64,000 nt of DNA, taken from the NCBI RefSeq assembly GCF_019453995.1, contig NZ_CP075587.1:1426001-1490000 (forward strand), in the 5' to 3' direction. A program made the position numbers and the translations under genes. Shown piece by piece: positions 46,037 to 54,271 of the stretch. The notes beneath the pieces were generated by a model. It did no database searches. It was not told where the DNA came from and saw only the letters and a list, made by a program, of their open reading frames with translations. Source of the stretch: Candidatus Rhabdochlamydia oedothoracis (GTDB lineage: Bacteria; Chlamydiota; Chlamydiia; Chlamydiales; Rhabdochlamydiaceae). Each line of letters opens with the position of its first letter. The stretch's first letter is position 1.

Positions 46037-46111
46037 GGCGGTCGTAGCTCAGCTGGTTAGAGCACTGGATTGTGGTTCCAGATGTCGCGGGTTCGAGCCC
46101 CGTCGATCGCC
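46037..46111 (+). tRNA. tRNA-His (anticodon GTG)
   Basis: The cloverleaf has acceptor GCGGTCG/CGATCGC, D arm GCTC...GAGC, anticodon arm CTGGA-TTGTGGT-TCCAG and a TTCGAGC T loop. An extra encoded G precedes position 1 and the discriminator is C, the G-1:C73 pair diagnostic for tRNA-His. CCA is not encoded. The IS5-like element starts 35 nt downstream. Confidence 0.96.
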
Positions 46112-46145
46112 CAAATTCTTACTATCTCCTGTTCAATTATGCTAA

Positions 46146-47116
46146 GAGCCTGTTTAAAATCTTTTCAGTAAGGCATAATGATAGTTTTCATAAAACCTTT
46201 GGAGGTAATTATGACCCGCTCTTATCCAAGCGATATCTCGCGTAACCAATTTAGCAAAATCCATCTAATACTTGAGTCTACACGCAAAAAAACACGTCCA
46301 CGAATAGTTAATCTATATGATATTTTTTGTCGGGTTTTGTACATTTTAAAAAGTGGTTGCCGGTGGCGTATGTTACCCATAGAATATCCTAAATGGGAAT
46401 GATGTGATTATTATTTCCCTCTTTGGAATAAAAAAGATCATAAAAATTCTAAGAGTATTCTTGAAATAGTTTTAAAAAAAATTAGTTGGCGAGGTCAGAA
46501 AAAGCAGTGGTCGGAAAGAGAAAACAAGCTTTGTAATTATTGATGCTCAAAGTGTTAAAAACATTGCATAACTGGGTTTTTTGAAAAAACTGCTCTATCT
46601 TGCAAGAAGATGTTATCCTTTGTATAAAAATGTTTATACATTCAACCTCTTAATTTGAATGCAAACGAGTATACAGTGGAGAAGATAAGGACATGATGCA
46701 GGGAAAAAAATATCAGGAATAAAAAGACATATAGCAGTCGATACCCAAGGGCTTCCTCATGCGATTCACATTACCACCGCTAATATCACTGACAGAAATG
46801 GGTGTATAGAAGCATTTTCACTACATAAAAACCATTTTTTCGGTGTAAAAAATGTTTTAGCAGATAGAGGATATTCTGGAGAAAGATTTGCAAAGAGTGC
46901 GCAGGAAATATTAGGATGTATAGTAGAAATAGCCAAAAGAAATGCACTTCATACTTTTACAGTTATTCCTAGAAGATGGGTTGTAGAGCGTTCTTTTGCG
47001 TGGATAGAAAAATGTCGCAGGCTATGGAAAAATTGCGAAAGATAAATACATACAAGCCTGAATATGGTGGTTCTTGCTTTTATTGCTCTACTTTTGAAAA
47101 GATTTTAAACAGGCTC
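46146..47116 (+). mobile_element. IS5-like insertion sequence (type 2), copy interrupted by a MITE fragment
   Basis: 971 bp with GAGCCTGTTTAAAATCTTTT ends and a TAA duplication on both sides. Its transposase has stop codons (for example TGA at 46400) and about 110 bp of family-1 MITE inserted after the SVKN codons (46564-46673), which accounts for the extra length over the 866-bp copy. Confidence 0.9.
46564..46673. mobile_element. Partial MITE, family 1, inside the IS5-like copy
   Basis: Reverse-oriented match to 11453-11555, ending in CAAACGAGTATA. The other terminal repeat, about 27 bp, is missing. Confidence 0.85.
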
Positions 47117-47147
47117 TAAGTTAAATTTGTAGGCTAAGGAGATTTTC

Positions 47148-47927
47148 ATGTCTTTATTAGAAGCTTTTTTGTTAGGTCTAATACAAGGGTTAACTGAATT
47201 TTTTCCGGTTAGCTCTTCAGCACATCTTACATTATTTAAATTGATGCTTGGTATCCAAGACACAGAAACCCAAGTTATTTTAAGTCTTTTCTGCCATTTA
47301 GGCACTCTCTTAGCTGTGATTGTTTTCTTAAAACAAGATATTCTAACCATTTTGCGAACGGACCGTAAAAAAGCTCTTTTGCTTTTTTTAGCAATAATTC
47401 CTCTTATTCCTTGCTATTTACTGGTTAAACCATTTAAAGATTGGGTTTTTAATCCCAACTTTCTTGGGTTTGGTTTAATGTTTACAGGCTTTGTTTTACT
47501 GATAGGTCATTTTTGGCGTTTAAAAATACCCATTGAATCTTCTTTGAAAAAACGCGTACATGATGCTCTCTACATTGGAGCCTTGCAATCCATTGCTTTA
47601 ATTCCTGGTGTATCGCGTAGCGCTTCTACTATTTGTTGTGCTCGTGTTTTAGGATGGGAAACAAGCGATGCAGTACGCTTTTCTTTTTTACTCTCTATTC
47701 CTACTATTATCGGCGGTAACTGTTTAGAGCTTTTTCAAATAACTATATGCGATGCTCCTAAAGATTTCTCCCTGATGGCTTGTATAGTGGGATTTATCAC
47801 TTCTTGCCTAGTTGGGTTGCTTGTTATTCGCTTTGCCTTTTCTATCCTAGAAAAAGGAAATTTTAAACCCTTTGCTTGGTATTGTCTTATTCTTGGCTTT
47901 TGCAGCGCAATTTATTTAAACTATTAG
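47148..47927 (+). CDS. uppP: Undecaprenyl-diphosphatase (UppP/BacA)
   Basis: UppP recycles undecaprenyl pyrophosphate to the carrier lipid used by MraY. The 259-aa polytopic protein has the two family motifs: GLIQGLTEFFPVSSSAHL (residues 12-29; the Glu-rich catalytic loop) and ALIPGVSRSASTI (about 148-160). AAGGAGA lies 6 nt before the ATG. ftsK follows after 9 nt. Confidence 0.95.
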   Translation: MSLLEAFLLGLIQGLTEFFPVSSSAHLTLFKLMLGIQDTETQVILSLFCHLGTLLAVIVFLKQDILTILRTDRKKALLLFLAIIPLIPCYLLVKPFKDWVFNPNFLGFGLMFTGFVLLIGHFWRLKIPIESSLKKRVHDALYIGALQSIALIPGVSRSASTICCARVLGWETSDAVRFSFLLSIPTIIGGNCLELFQITICDAPKDFSLMACIVGFITSCLVGLLVIRFAFSILEKGNFKPFAWYCLILGFCSAIYLNY

Positions 47928-47936
47928 GAGTTGATA

Positions 47937-50291
47937 GTGAATAAAAATACATCTTTTGAAAAAAAATCTAAAGTAGTACATCCAGAAGCAAGAGGATTGA
48001 TCTTATTAGCACTTACTGTGATTGTTTTACTAAGTTTGATCAGTTTTCGATTCGATGCTCCTCATCAGAATTGGTTAGGTCTCATTGGTTGGGGATTGGG
48101 ATTTGGTTTTAATTATCTTTTTGGAATAAGCAGCTATCTCATTGCTGGTTTTGGTTTGTGGCTTGGATGGAAGTTGATCCTCAATCAAAAACCTATATAT
48201 ATGCTATCTAAGCTTTTTTGCTTCCTGATTCTGTGTTTTTCTTGTTGTTTTTTACTAAATTTACTAGCAGAGAATAAATGGACTTACACTCAGTTGTTTG
48301 AAAACAGGGTGTATACCGAATCATATTTTTTCGAACTCCCCTATCCTTATTCTACCCTTCGATATAATTTGGGAGGAGTTCCTTTGTACTATCTATATAA
48401 GGACATCCCTACATTTAATTTACAGCATATGCTAAGCGATGTAGGAATCTTTATTACTTTCTTTATAACAGCTTGCGTATCTTTTTTGTTCTTAATGGAA
48501 ATTGAATTGCTTGCCATTGGCAGAAAACTTAAATCTTTCACCTTATTTCTAAAGAATAAACTCCTTAACAAAATCTCTCAAAAAAAAACACTTCCCACGA
48601 TTAAAAGCGCTTCTGAAATTGAGCGTTTACTTTCACAGCGCTCCATAGCTCCTCCTTATTTACACACAAAACCTCAAGAAAGGCCGGAAAAGGAGATAAA
48701 AATTCGCACGATGGCGGATATTGAGCCTGTTAAAAAAAAACAGCCCATAGAAACTAAACTCAGCAAACGGCAACTAGCGCTTAATGCACAATGTGTTGTC
48801 AAAGGAGATTATACAACATATCAAGTCCCTCCTGCCTCTTTATTGAATCACCCTAAAAAAGTAGATCAACCACTTCTAAAAAAAGAATTAAAAAAACAAG
48901 CCGAGGTACTTCAAGATACTTTAATGAGTTTTGGGATCGAAGCTAAAGTCGGTGAAATCAACTGCGGCCCCACTATTACCTCTTTTGAAGTACATCCAGC
49001 TATTGGAGTAAAAGTACAAAAGATCAAAACGCTAGAAAATGATATCGCTCTCAATCTACAAGCTAAATCCATCCGCATTATTGCTCCTATTCCAGGTAAG
49101 GCAGCAGTAGGGGTAGAAGTCCCTTCTATTTATCCTCAAGAGGTGAGTTTTAAAGAGCTGCTAACCCAATATCAAAGCCATGTACGTAAAATGATGGTTC
49201 CTCTTTTGCTAGGTAAAACAGTCTCAGGAGATAGCGTAATTAGCGATTTAAGTAAAATGCCTCACTGTCTAATTGCAGGGGCAACAGGTTCGGGAAAATC
49301 CGTTTGCGTAAATACTCTGATCATGTCCATTCTTATGAATGCACGCCCTGATGAAATCAAGTTAGTCATGATCGATCCTAAAAAAGTAGAGTTAACCCCC
49401 TATACTAATCTACCTCATATGTTAGCACCTGTTATTACAGAACCCCATGGAGCTTATGCAGCTTTGAGTTGGCTTGTAAAAGAGATGCAAACCCGCTACG
49501 ATATTTTAAAGCAATTAGGAGTACGTAACATCACAGCTTTTAATAATAGGCAGATCAATCAAGAATTAGAAAGTTCTTTGAATATTCCTATCCCTGCTAA
49601 AATGTATGCAATTGTAGCTATTATTGATGAGTTTGCTGATCTTATAATGGCCTCTAGCTCTGATTTAGAAACTCCCATTGCTCGTATTGCCCAAATGGCT
49701 CGTGCAGTGGGCATACATCTTATATTAGCAACACAAAGACCATCTAGAGAAGTGATTACAGGTCTTATTAAAGCAAATTTTCCTACTCGAATCGCTTTTA
49801 AAGTAGCTAGTCGGATTAACTCGCAAATCATTCTAGATGACGTAGGAGCAGAAAGTCTTTTAGGAAATGGCGATATGCTTTTTTTACCCCCCGGTACATC
49901 TACCTTAATTCGTTCTCAGGGAGTATATATTAGCGATGAAGAGATCAATCGAGTCGTCTCTTTTATATGCAATCAAAGCCCTCCGAATTATTTGATAGAA
50001 TCTTTTGACAAAATGCGTTTTGAAGATCTATCTTCTGAAGAAGGGGCAGAAAGCGGTCCTCGTGATATGCTCTATGAACAAGCGCTTAACCTAGTTATAG
50101 AAACAGGAATGGCATCGACAACTTTTCTGCAACGCAAATTGAAAATTGGCTATGCAAGAGCTGCCTCTTTAATGGATGAACTAGAGAGCAAAAAAGTGAT
50201 TAGCTCGCAAGAAGGAGCAAAACCTAGAAGGATTTTAGTGGATCCTAAAGATTCCTTGCTTAAACCAAATAAGGTAAATGATACAGAATAA
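47937..50291 (+). CDS. ftsK: DNA translocase FtsK
   Basis: FtsK anchors at the septum and pumps chromosome ends toward dif. The 784-aa protein has about four membrane segments (residues 20-190), a linker, the RecA-like motor with Walker A GATGSGKSVCVNTL (about 448) and Walker B AIIDEFADLIM (about 558), and a C-terminal winged-helix gamma domain (LYEQALNLVIETGMAS, then QRKLKIGYARAASLMDELE). I use the GTG at 47937 because AGGAG lies 6 nt upstream; a TTG two codons earlier is too close to that site. yycJ lies nearby as in other Chlamydiae. Confidence 0.95.
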   Translation: MNKNTSFEKKSKVVHPEARGLILLALTVIVLLSLISFRFDAPHQNWLGLIGWGLGFGFNYLFGISSYLIAGFGLWLGWKLILNQKPIYMLSKLFCFLILCFSCCFLLNLLAENKWTYTQLFENRVYTESYFFELPYPYSTLRYNLGGVPLYYLYKDIPTFNLQHMLSDVGIFITFFITACVSFLFLMEIELLAIGRKLKSFTLFLKNKLLNKISQKKTLPTIKSASEIERLLSQRSIAPPYLHTKPQERPEKEIKIRTMADIEPVKKKQPIETKLSKRQLALNAQCVVKGDYTTYQVPPASLLNHPKKVDQPLLKKELKKQAEVLQDTLMSFGIEAKVGEINCGPTITSFEVHPAIGVKVQKIKTLENDIALNLQAKSIRIIAPIPGKAAVGVEVPSIYPQEVSFKELLTQYQSHVRKMMVPLLLGKTVSGDSVISDLSKMPHCLIAGATGSGKSVCVNTLIMSILMNARPDEIKLVMIDPKKVELTPYTNLPHMLAPVITEPHGAYAALSWLVKEMQTRYDILKQLGVRNITAFNNRQINQELESSLNIPIPAKMYAIVAIIDEFADLIMASSSDLETPIARIAQMARAVGIHLILATQRPSREVITGLIKANFPTRIAFKVASRINSQIILDDVGAESLLGNGDMLFLPPGTSTLIRSQGVYISDEEINRVVSFICNQSPPNYLIESFDKMRFEDLSSEEGAESGPRDMLYEQALNLVIETGMASTTFLQRKLKIGYARAASLMDELESKKVISSQEGAKPRRILVDPKDSLLKPNKVNDTE

Positions 50292-50631
50292 CACTCCTGA
50301 CGAGGATACAATCCATCCCGATATTCCACTATTGCCCGGTTTAAAGTTCATGGGATACATCCTCTATGGATTTGCTTGTATTACTCTATCTATAGCCATT
50401 TTTGCACCTAAATCGAATTCTATTTACACCGAGCTTGCAGAAGATAACTTAACAACTCCTCAAGAAATGGAGCAAGGCTCGGGTTTAAGTCTTCTTACAG
50501 AAGATGAATCTCTTTTAGAGCTTGATCCCAGAGAGGTTTTTAACTTTTTCTATGTGAGCGCATTATTTGCTTTAGTAGGAACTTCTTGCTTTTGGCTCTT
50601 TTATAAAAAGAAGAAAAATCTACAGGTTTAA
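50278..50631 (+). CDS. Small two-pass membrane protein linked to ftsK
   Basis: The 117-aa protein has membrane segments at about residues 24-42 (FMGYILYGFACITLSIAIFA) and 88-108 (FFYVSALFALVGTSCFWLFY) with an acidic loop between (EDESLLELDPRE). It overlaps the ftsK end by 14 nt, so it is probably translated together with ftsK. I do not recognise a family. Confidence 0.65.
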   Translation: MIQNNTPDEDTIHPDIPLLPGLKFMGYILYGFACITLSIAIFAPKSNSIYTELAEDNLTTPQEMEQGSGLSLLTEDESLLELDPREVFNFFYVSALFALVGTSCFWLFYKKKKNLQV

Positions 50632-50637
50632 TCATTA

Positions 50638-50840
50638 ATGAACAGAAAAGAGTCTAAAAAAATTCTTTTGGCTGATTCTGATCGAAAATTACATCAACGT
50701 ATTAAACAAGCTAAAGAAGCAGCGCAATATCATTTCGAATTCGCAGCTTCTGGAACAGAAGTTTTGAAAAAAATGCCTCATTTTCAACCCGATCTAGTGG
50801 TTGTAGAGCTCGTGCTACCCCATATTCACGGAATCGAAGG
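50638..50840 (+). pseudogene. Response-regulator receiver domain, 5' half, truncated by IS30
   Basis: Reads KKILLADSDRKLHQRIKQAK then FAASGTEVLKKMPHFQPDLV and VVELVLPHIHGIE, the first half of a CheY-type receiver with the acidic pair in LADSD. The phosphoacceptor position, normally Asp in DLxLLDLxLP, is Glu here. An IS30 copy starts at 50840. The likely 3' end is at 52058-52159. Confidence 0.75.
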
Positions 50841-51683
50841 GCCCTTTCAACCTCGAATTGCACAAAAAAGAACATATAAATACTTGAAAAAACATCTATT
50901 GTGCACCCGAGCATAGCATGTTTGTAGATAATCTCCTAAACACTTCTAGTGGAGTTTCGAAGTTGAGAGCCTTTCTAGGTCTGTTATTTAGTATAAGTTT
51001 CCACCCTTTCCATATCCTTGGAAGTCGTATCTAAAAAGCTTTGTGTTTTAGGAAAATATTGCCTAACTAGTCCGTTTGTGTGCTCATTTAAGCCTCTTTC
51101 CCAAGAATGGTAGGGCGTTGCAAAGTAGAAGTCTGTCTCTAGCTCGAAACTAACCATTTGGTGATAGGCAAATTCTTTTCCATTGTCTGCTGTTAATGTG
51201 TGTACAAAATCTTTGATAGGTTTAAGTTGTTCTATTAACGCTAGACTTACTTCCTCTGCAGTTTTATGAGAAACTTTGGCGAGCTTGGAAGTTCTTTCTA
51301 CCATTGATATAATTGCGCCTTTATGTCCTGCCCCTATGACTGTATCTAGTTCCCAGTCTCCTAAACGAGTCTTTTTTTCTACAATACAAGGCCGTTGCTT
51401 AATATCTATACGACCAGGGATGTTCCCTCTTCCAGAAGTTCCCTTTCTCTGCTTGTTATATTTTTTCCCTCGATGACGGAGCTCTCTATAAAGCTGTCCT
51501 CCCTGTCGTTTATCTTTCCAGATATGATTATAGATGGTCTCATGACTAACATGTTCTTTACCATGTCTTTTAAGCCATCCGGATATTTGTATAGGGCTCC
51601 ATTGCAACTTGATTTTTTCTTCAATACTGGTAACTATTTGAGGAGTCATTTTTTTATTGGGCTGAGAATTTTTTCTAAGATGT
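50840..51683 (-). mobile_element. IS30-family insertion sequence, copy C, truncated
   Basis: The left end (GGCCCTTTCAACCTCGAATT) and the catalytic half are present; the element stops at about 51680 within the LRKNSQPNKK codons and lacks its HTH and right end. A 22-bp filler and the IS630 derivative at 51706-52055 follow. Confidence 0.88.
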
Positions 51684-52018
51684 TTAGTCCCAAAGTATAA
51701 TGGTGTATATAGTGGTTCCGATTCAATCGTATAGAAAAATATTTGTTGGTCTTGTGAAAGTTTTGATTTGCTACCGCCTCGAGGGCTACTTCCAGTTTTA
51801 TTTTCGGAATCATATTCTCTGAGGTATTCCTGAACAGTGATAGGGCTTATCCGGAGTGTTTTAGCAAGATTTTTTGTTGAGATACTCTCATTATAGCCCA
51901 AAATTACACAAAGCCTATTCCGTTCAGAATAGTCTTTTGGATGCTTTAACTTGTGTTCTAAGTCAGCTCTCTGGCTAGGGGTCGGTTTTTTCATGCTCAA
52001 TAGCTTAACACAAAACAA
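50984..52018 (-). CDS. Chimeric transposase ORF: IS630 HTH fused to IS30 catalytic domain
   Basis: The 344-aa frame begins with the IS630 type-2 N-terminus (MKKPTPSQRADLEHKLKHPK to GGSKSKLSQDQ, about residues 9-91). A bridge follows, encoded by the IS630 terminal repeat (IFFYTIESEPLYTPLYFG). It then continues in frame into IS30 from LRKNSQPNKKMTPQIV through the DDE Asp residues (GDWELDTVIG, TADNGKEFAY). It ends early at ERVETYTK because of the same one-base insertion as copy B. A start with no evident regulatory signal means expression is doubtful. Confidence 0.6.
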   Translation of the reverse strand: MFCVKLLSMKKPTPSQRADLEHKLKHPKDYSERNRLCVILGYNESISTKNLAKTLRISPITVQEYLREYDSENKTGSSPRGGSKSKLSQDQQIFFYTIESEPLYTPLYFGTKHLRKNSQPNKKMTPQIVTSIEEKIKLQWSPIQISGWLKRHGKEHVSHETIYNHIWKDKRQGGQLYRELRHRGKKYNKQRKGTSGRGNIPGRIDIKQRPCIVEKKTRLGDWELDTVIGAGHKGAIISMVERTSKLAKVSHKTAEEVSLALIEQLKPIKDFVHTLTADNGKEFAYHQMVSFELETDFYFATPYHSWERGLNEHTNGLVRQYFPKTQSFLDTTSKDMERVETYTK

Positions 52019-52055
52019 ATATTTTTCTATACGATTGAATCGGAACCACTATATA
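51706..52055. mobile_element. IS630 type-2 deletion derivative with perfect 40-bp inverted ends
   Basis: The outer end (52016-52055) and inner end (51706-51745) are exact inverse complements over 40 bp, starting TATATAGTGGTTCCGATTCA. Only the N-terminal part of the IS630 transposase lies between. The original other terminus is slightly different (see 34496), so the inner end is a copy of the outer one. Confidence 0.88.
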
Positions 52056-52057
52056 CA

Positions 52058-52159
52058 GACACCTCTCATTGGATTGTGACTCATCATGATCCTATGCATA
52101 CAGATGAAAATTTATTGCATAAAATTCAAACTGCATCGAGATGTCTTAATCGATTGTAA
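52058..52159 (+). pseudogene. Probable 3' end of the interrupted receiver-domain gene
   Basis: A plus-strand frame reads DTSHWIVTHHDPMHTDENLL, HKIQTASRCLNRL and stops. It lies directly beyond the IS cluster that cut the gene at 50840. The assignment is by position only. Confidence 0.4.
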
Positions 52160-52207
52160 TACAGATTGTCATTTTGAAATGGCCTTTGATGGACTCTTAC
52201 TGCCGCT

Positions 52208-53038
52208 TTAAAACACAACAGGTTGACTGCAATGCTGTTGAAAAGCGATGCATACCTTAGTCTCCGCCTGTAAGATTTCAAGTTTTTTTTGCACGGTTTC
52301 TAATGCCACATCAGGATGATTACATTCACTAGAAAGATGTGCTAAGTAGATCTGTTTGAGGTTTGGATGAAAAATTTGCTCAATTAAAGAGCTACACTCT
52401 TCGTTAGAAAGATGTCCCTGACGCCCTAAAACTCTTTGTTTATAAATAGCAGGGCGCGCACTCGCATAAACCATCGAAGGTTGATGATTAGCCTCTACAT
52501 ACAGATAATCACATTTCTTCAATGTTTGTACAATGGAAGTAGAAATAAAACCCAAATCTGCACAAATACCTATTTTTAATCCCTCCAAATGAAGGGTAAA
52601 TCCTACTGGATCTGCTGCATCATGGGGAATAGAAAAAGGAAGAATTTCAATATCTCCAAATGAAAAATATTCTCCTGTAGAAAAAATCTTAAAACGAGGG
52701 ATCTTCTTGACATAAGAAGCAATAGCACAAGCTGTATCGCTATTTACAAATACAGGAATTTGATCTTCCCAAGCTAAACGCTCTAAGCCTTTAATATGAT
52801 CTGTGTGCTCATGAGTGACTATAACCGCATCGATTTGACTTAAATGCACACCAATCAATTCTAATCTCTCTTTTAGGATTTTTATACCGATTCCTGCATC
52901 GATTAAAAGTTTTGTCTTTTCAGTTCCAATATAGAGACAATTACCTTTAGAGCCAGATGCAAGAGGACAAAAACCAATCATCTTTTTTTTCCTTAAATTC
53001 CAAGATAACTGTTTTAACAAGAAAACAGCGATTTGCAC
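52208..53038 (-). CDS. MBL-fold metallohydrolase (YycJ-like)
   Basis: The 276-aa metallo-beta-lactamase-fold protein shows FCPLASGSKGNCLYIG (about residue 24), the metal motif VTHEHTDHIKGLERLAW (about 74-90), FSIPHDAADPVGFTL, LYVEANHQP and GHLSNEECSSLI, as in YycJ/WalJ proteins. These are 5'-3' exonuclease-type enzymes linked to DNA repair and cell-wall control in Firmicutes. The place beside ftsK is the chlamydial arrangement as I recall it. A later Met (MIGFCPLASG) is a possible start. Confidence 0.87.
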   Translation of the reverse strand: MQIAVFLLKQLSWNLRKKKMIGFCPLASGSKGNCLYIGTEKTKLLIDAGIGIKILKERLELIGVHLSQIDAVIVTHEHTDHIKGLERLAWEDQIPVFVNSDTACAIASYVKKIPRFKIFSTGEYFSFGDIEILPFSIPHDAADPVGFTLHLEGLKIGICADLGFISTSIVQTLKKCDYLYVEANHQPSMVYASARPAIYKQRVLGRQGHLSNEECSSLIEQIFHPNLKQIYLAHLSSECNHPDVALETVQKKLEILQAETKVCIAFQQHCSQPVVF

Positions 53039-53067
53039 AAGCTAAGAAAAAAAATTCTCTCTTTGCA

Positions 53068-53270
53068 TCAAAAAATACATTTCGCGATAGAACCTATTGA
53101 TTTAAGATGTTCCACATTTTCCATAACATATTTAGGAAAAGTATTGTCAATAGGAATAGTTACTTGTTGTTGAATCCAAGTTTCGAGTTCCTCATCTGTA
53201 ATGCCAAGTATATCGTCTCTTCTTTCTCTCTTTACGGGACAATTTTTTAGGAGCAGATAAAAAGAATAGC
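53068..53270 (-). pseudogene. C-terminal fragment of a GT17-like glycosyltransferase
   Basis: Reads RDDILGITDEELETWIQQQV then TIPIDNTFPKYVMENVEHLK and SIGSIAK, closely paralleling the end of the intact gene at 54272-55156 (DSLSDEEIEIWIQAQEIIPV, EYMKKNMKHLRSMGFIAE). The upstream part is gone, replaced by 44 bp of IS30. It is a dead paralogue. Confidence 0.75.
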
Positions 53271-53275
53271 CCGCA

Positions 53276-53319
53276 AACTTGATTTTTTCTTCAATACTGG
53301 TAACTATTTGAGGAGTCAT
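53276..53319 (-). mobile_element. 44-bp IS30 internal fragment
   Basis: Matches the MTPQIVTSIEEKIK codons of the IS30 transposase. It is fused in frame to the GT17 fragment, but the join is accidental. Confidence 0.75.
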
Positions 53320-53343
53320 TTAGAAAAACAGGAAAAAAGTATT

Positions 53344-53519
53344 AGACTTCTTTCGAAATTCCTCAAAGCAACTCCAAATTGTGAATCCCTGCGATAAGAT
53401 TAAATCACAAACCAAACCTCTTTCTCCGATTTCTGTATCTATCGCTTATAATCTTAAATCTCTTTAAATTACCTAAATTCACAATTTGGAGTTGCTTTGA
53501 AGAATTTCGAAAGAAGTCT
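53344..53519. mobile_element. MITE-like palindromic element, family 2, second 176-bp copy
   Basis: Inverse orientation of the copy at 45388-45563, the same length, ends AGACTTCTTTCGAAATTCCT, and ATT duplicated on both sides (53341-53343, 53520-53522). Confidence 0.93.
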
Positions 53520-53524
53520 ATTAA

Positions 53525-54168
53525 AGGAGTTGTTGTAACAATCGATGCAGCCGGTTGTCACAAAATAGTAGTAGAACAGATTTGTTCCCAGGGAGGAGAT
53601 TATGTTATTGCCCTTAAAGGCAATCAAGACCACTTACATGCAGAAGCTCATAACTTTTTTGAACAAGCACAGGACGTTATACAGGAAGAAGCTAGCTGTG
53701 CTTATTGGCGGTCTGAAAAATGTACTCGAGGACGTAGTGAGATAAGAGAAGTATGGGCGACTGAGAAATTAGATTGGTTACCTCAGCGTCAGATTTAGAA
53801 GAAGCTGCATAGCTTGATATACGTAAAAGTACAGAAGAAATCGCAAGAGAGGAATAGCTGTGAAATTCGGTATTTTATTTCAAGTCTACCTGCTAATGCA
53901 GAACGTCTTGCAAAGGAAGTGCGTAATCAATGGAGCATCGAAAACAAATTGCATTGGCAACTTGATGTTAATTTCCGAGAGGATTTAAGTCGTGTTAGAA
54001 AAGGAAATGGAGCTGAAAATCTATCTATAGTTCGACGGAGCTACTTTGAATCTTTTACAAAAAGATAAGACAAGCAAGGTCAGTTTACATAAACGGCGCT
54101 TCATTGCATCATGTCGTAAAGATTATTTATTAGATCTGGTAGGTGCAAAGGAAATTCTTCATGCGTAA
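53525..54168 (+). pseudogene. ISAs1-family transposase remnant
   Basis: Starts VVVTIDAAGCHKIVVEQICS, continues through GDYVIALKGNQDHLHAEA, then, after a stop and frameshifts near 53797, RYFISSLPANAERLAKEVRN and IENKLHWQLDVNFREDLSRV. It ends ...LVGAKEILHA at 54168. These are the middle and C-terminal DDE parts of ISAs1 transposases. The N-terminus is missing, cut by the MITE side. Confidence 0.85.
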
Positions 54169-54271
54169 GCCCTGAGAGCATAACAGGCAAAAAAGTATTA
54201 AAATAGCGCTCATAGCATAAAATCTTTAAAAACTTAAGATCGATCTTCTGATTCTAACTTTTCTCTAGCAC

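Noticed and set aside
48389-48571. Short antisense frames within ftsK, dnaX and murG
   Set aside because: They lack ribosome-binding sites and lie wholly inside conserved genes on the opposite strand.
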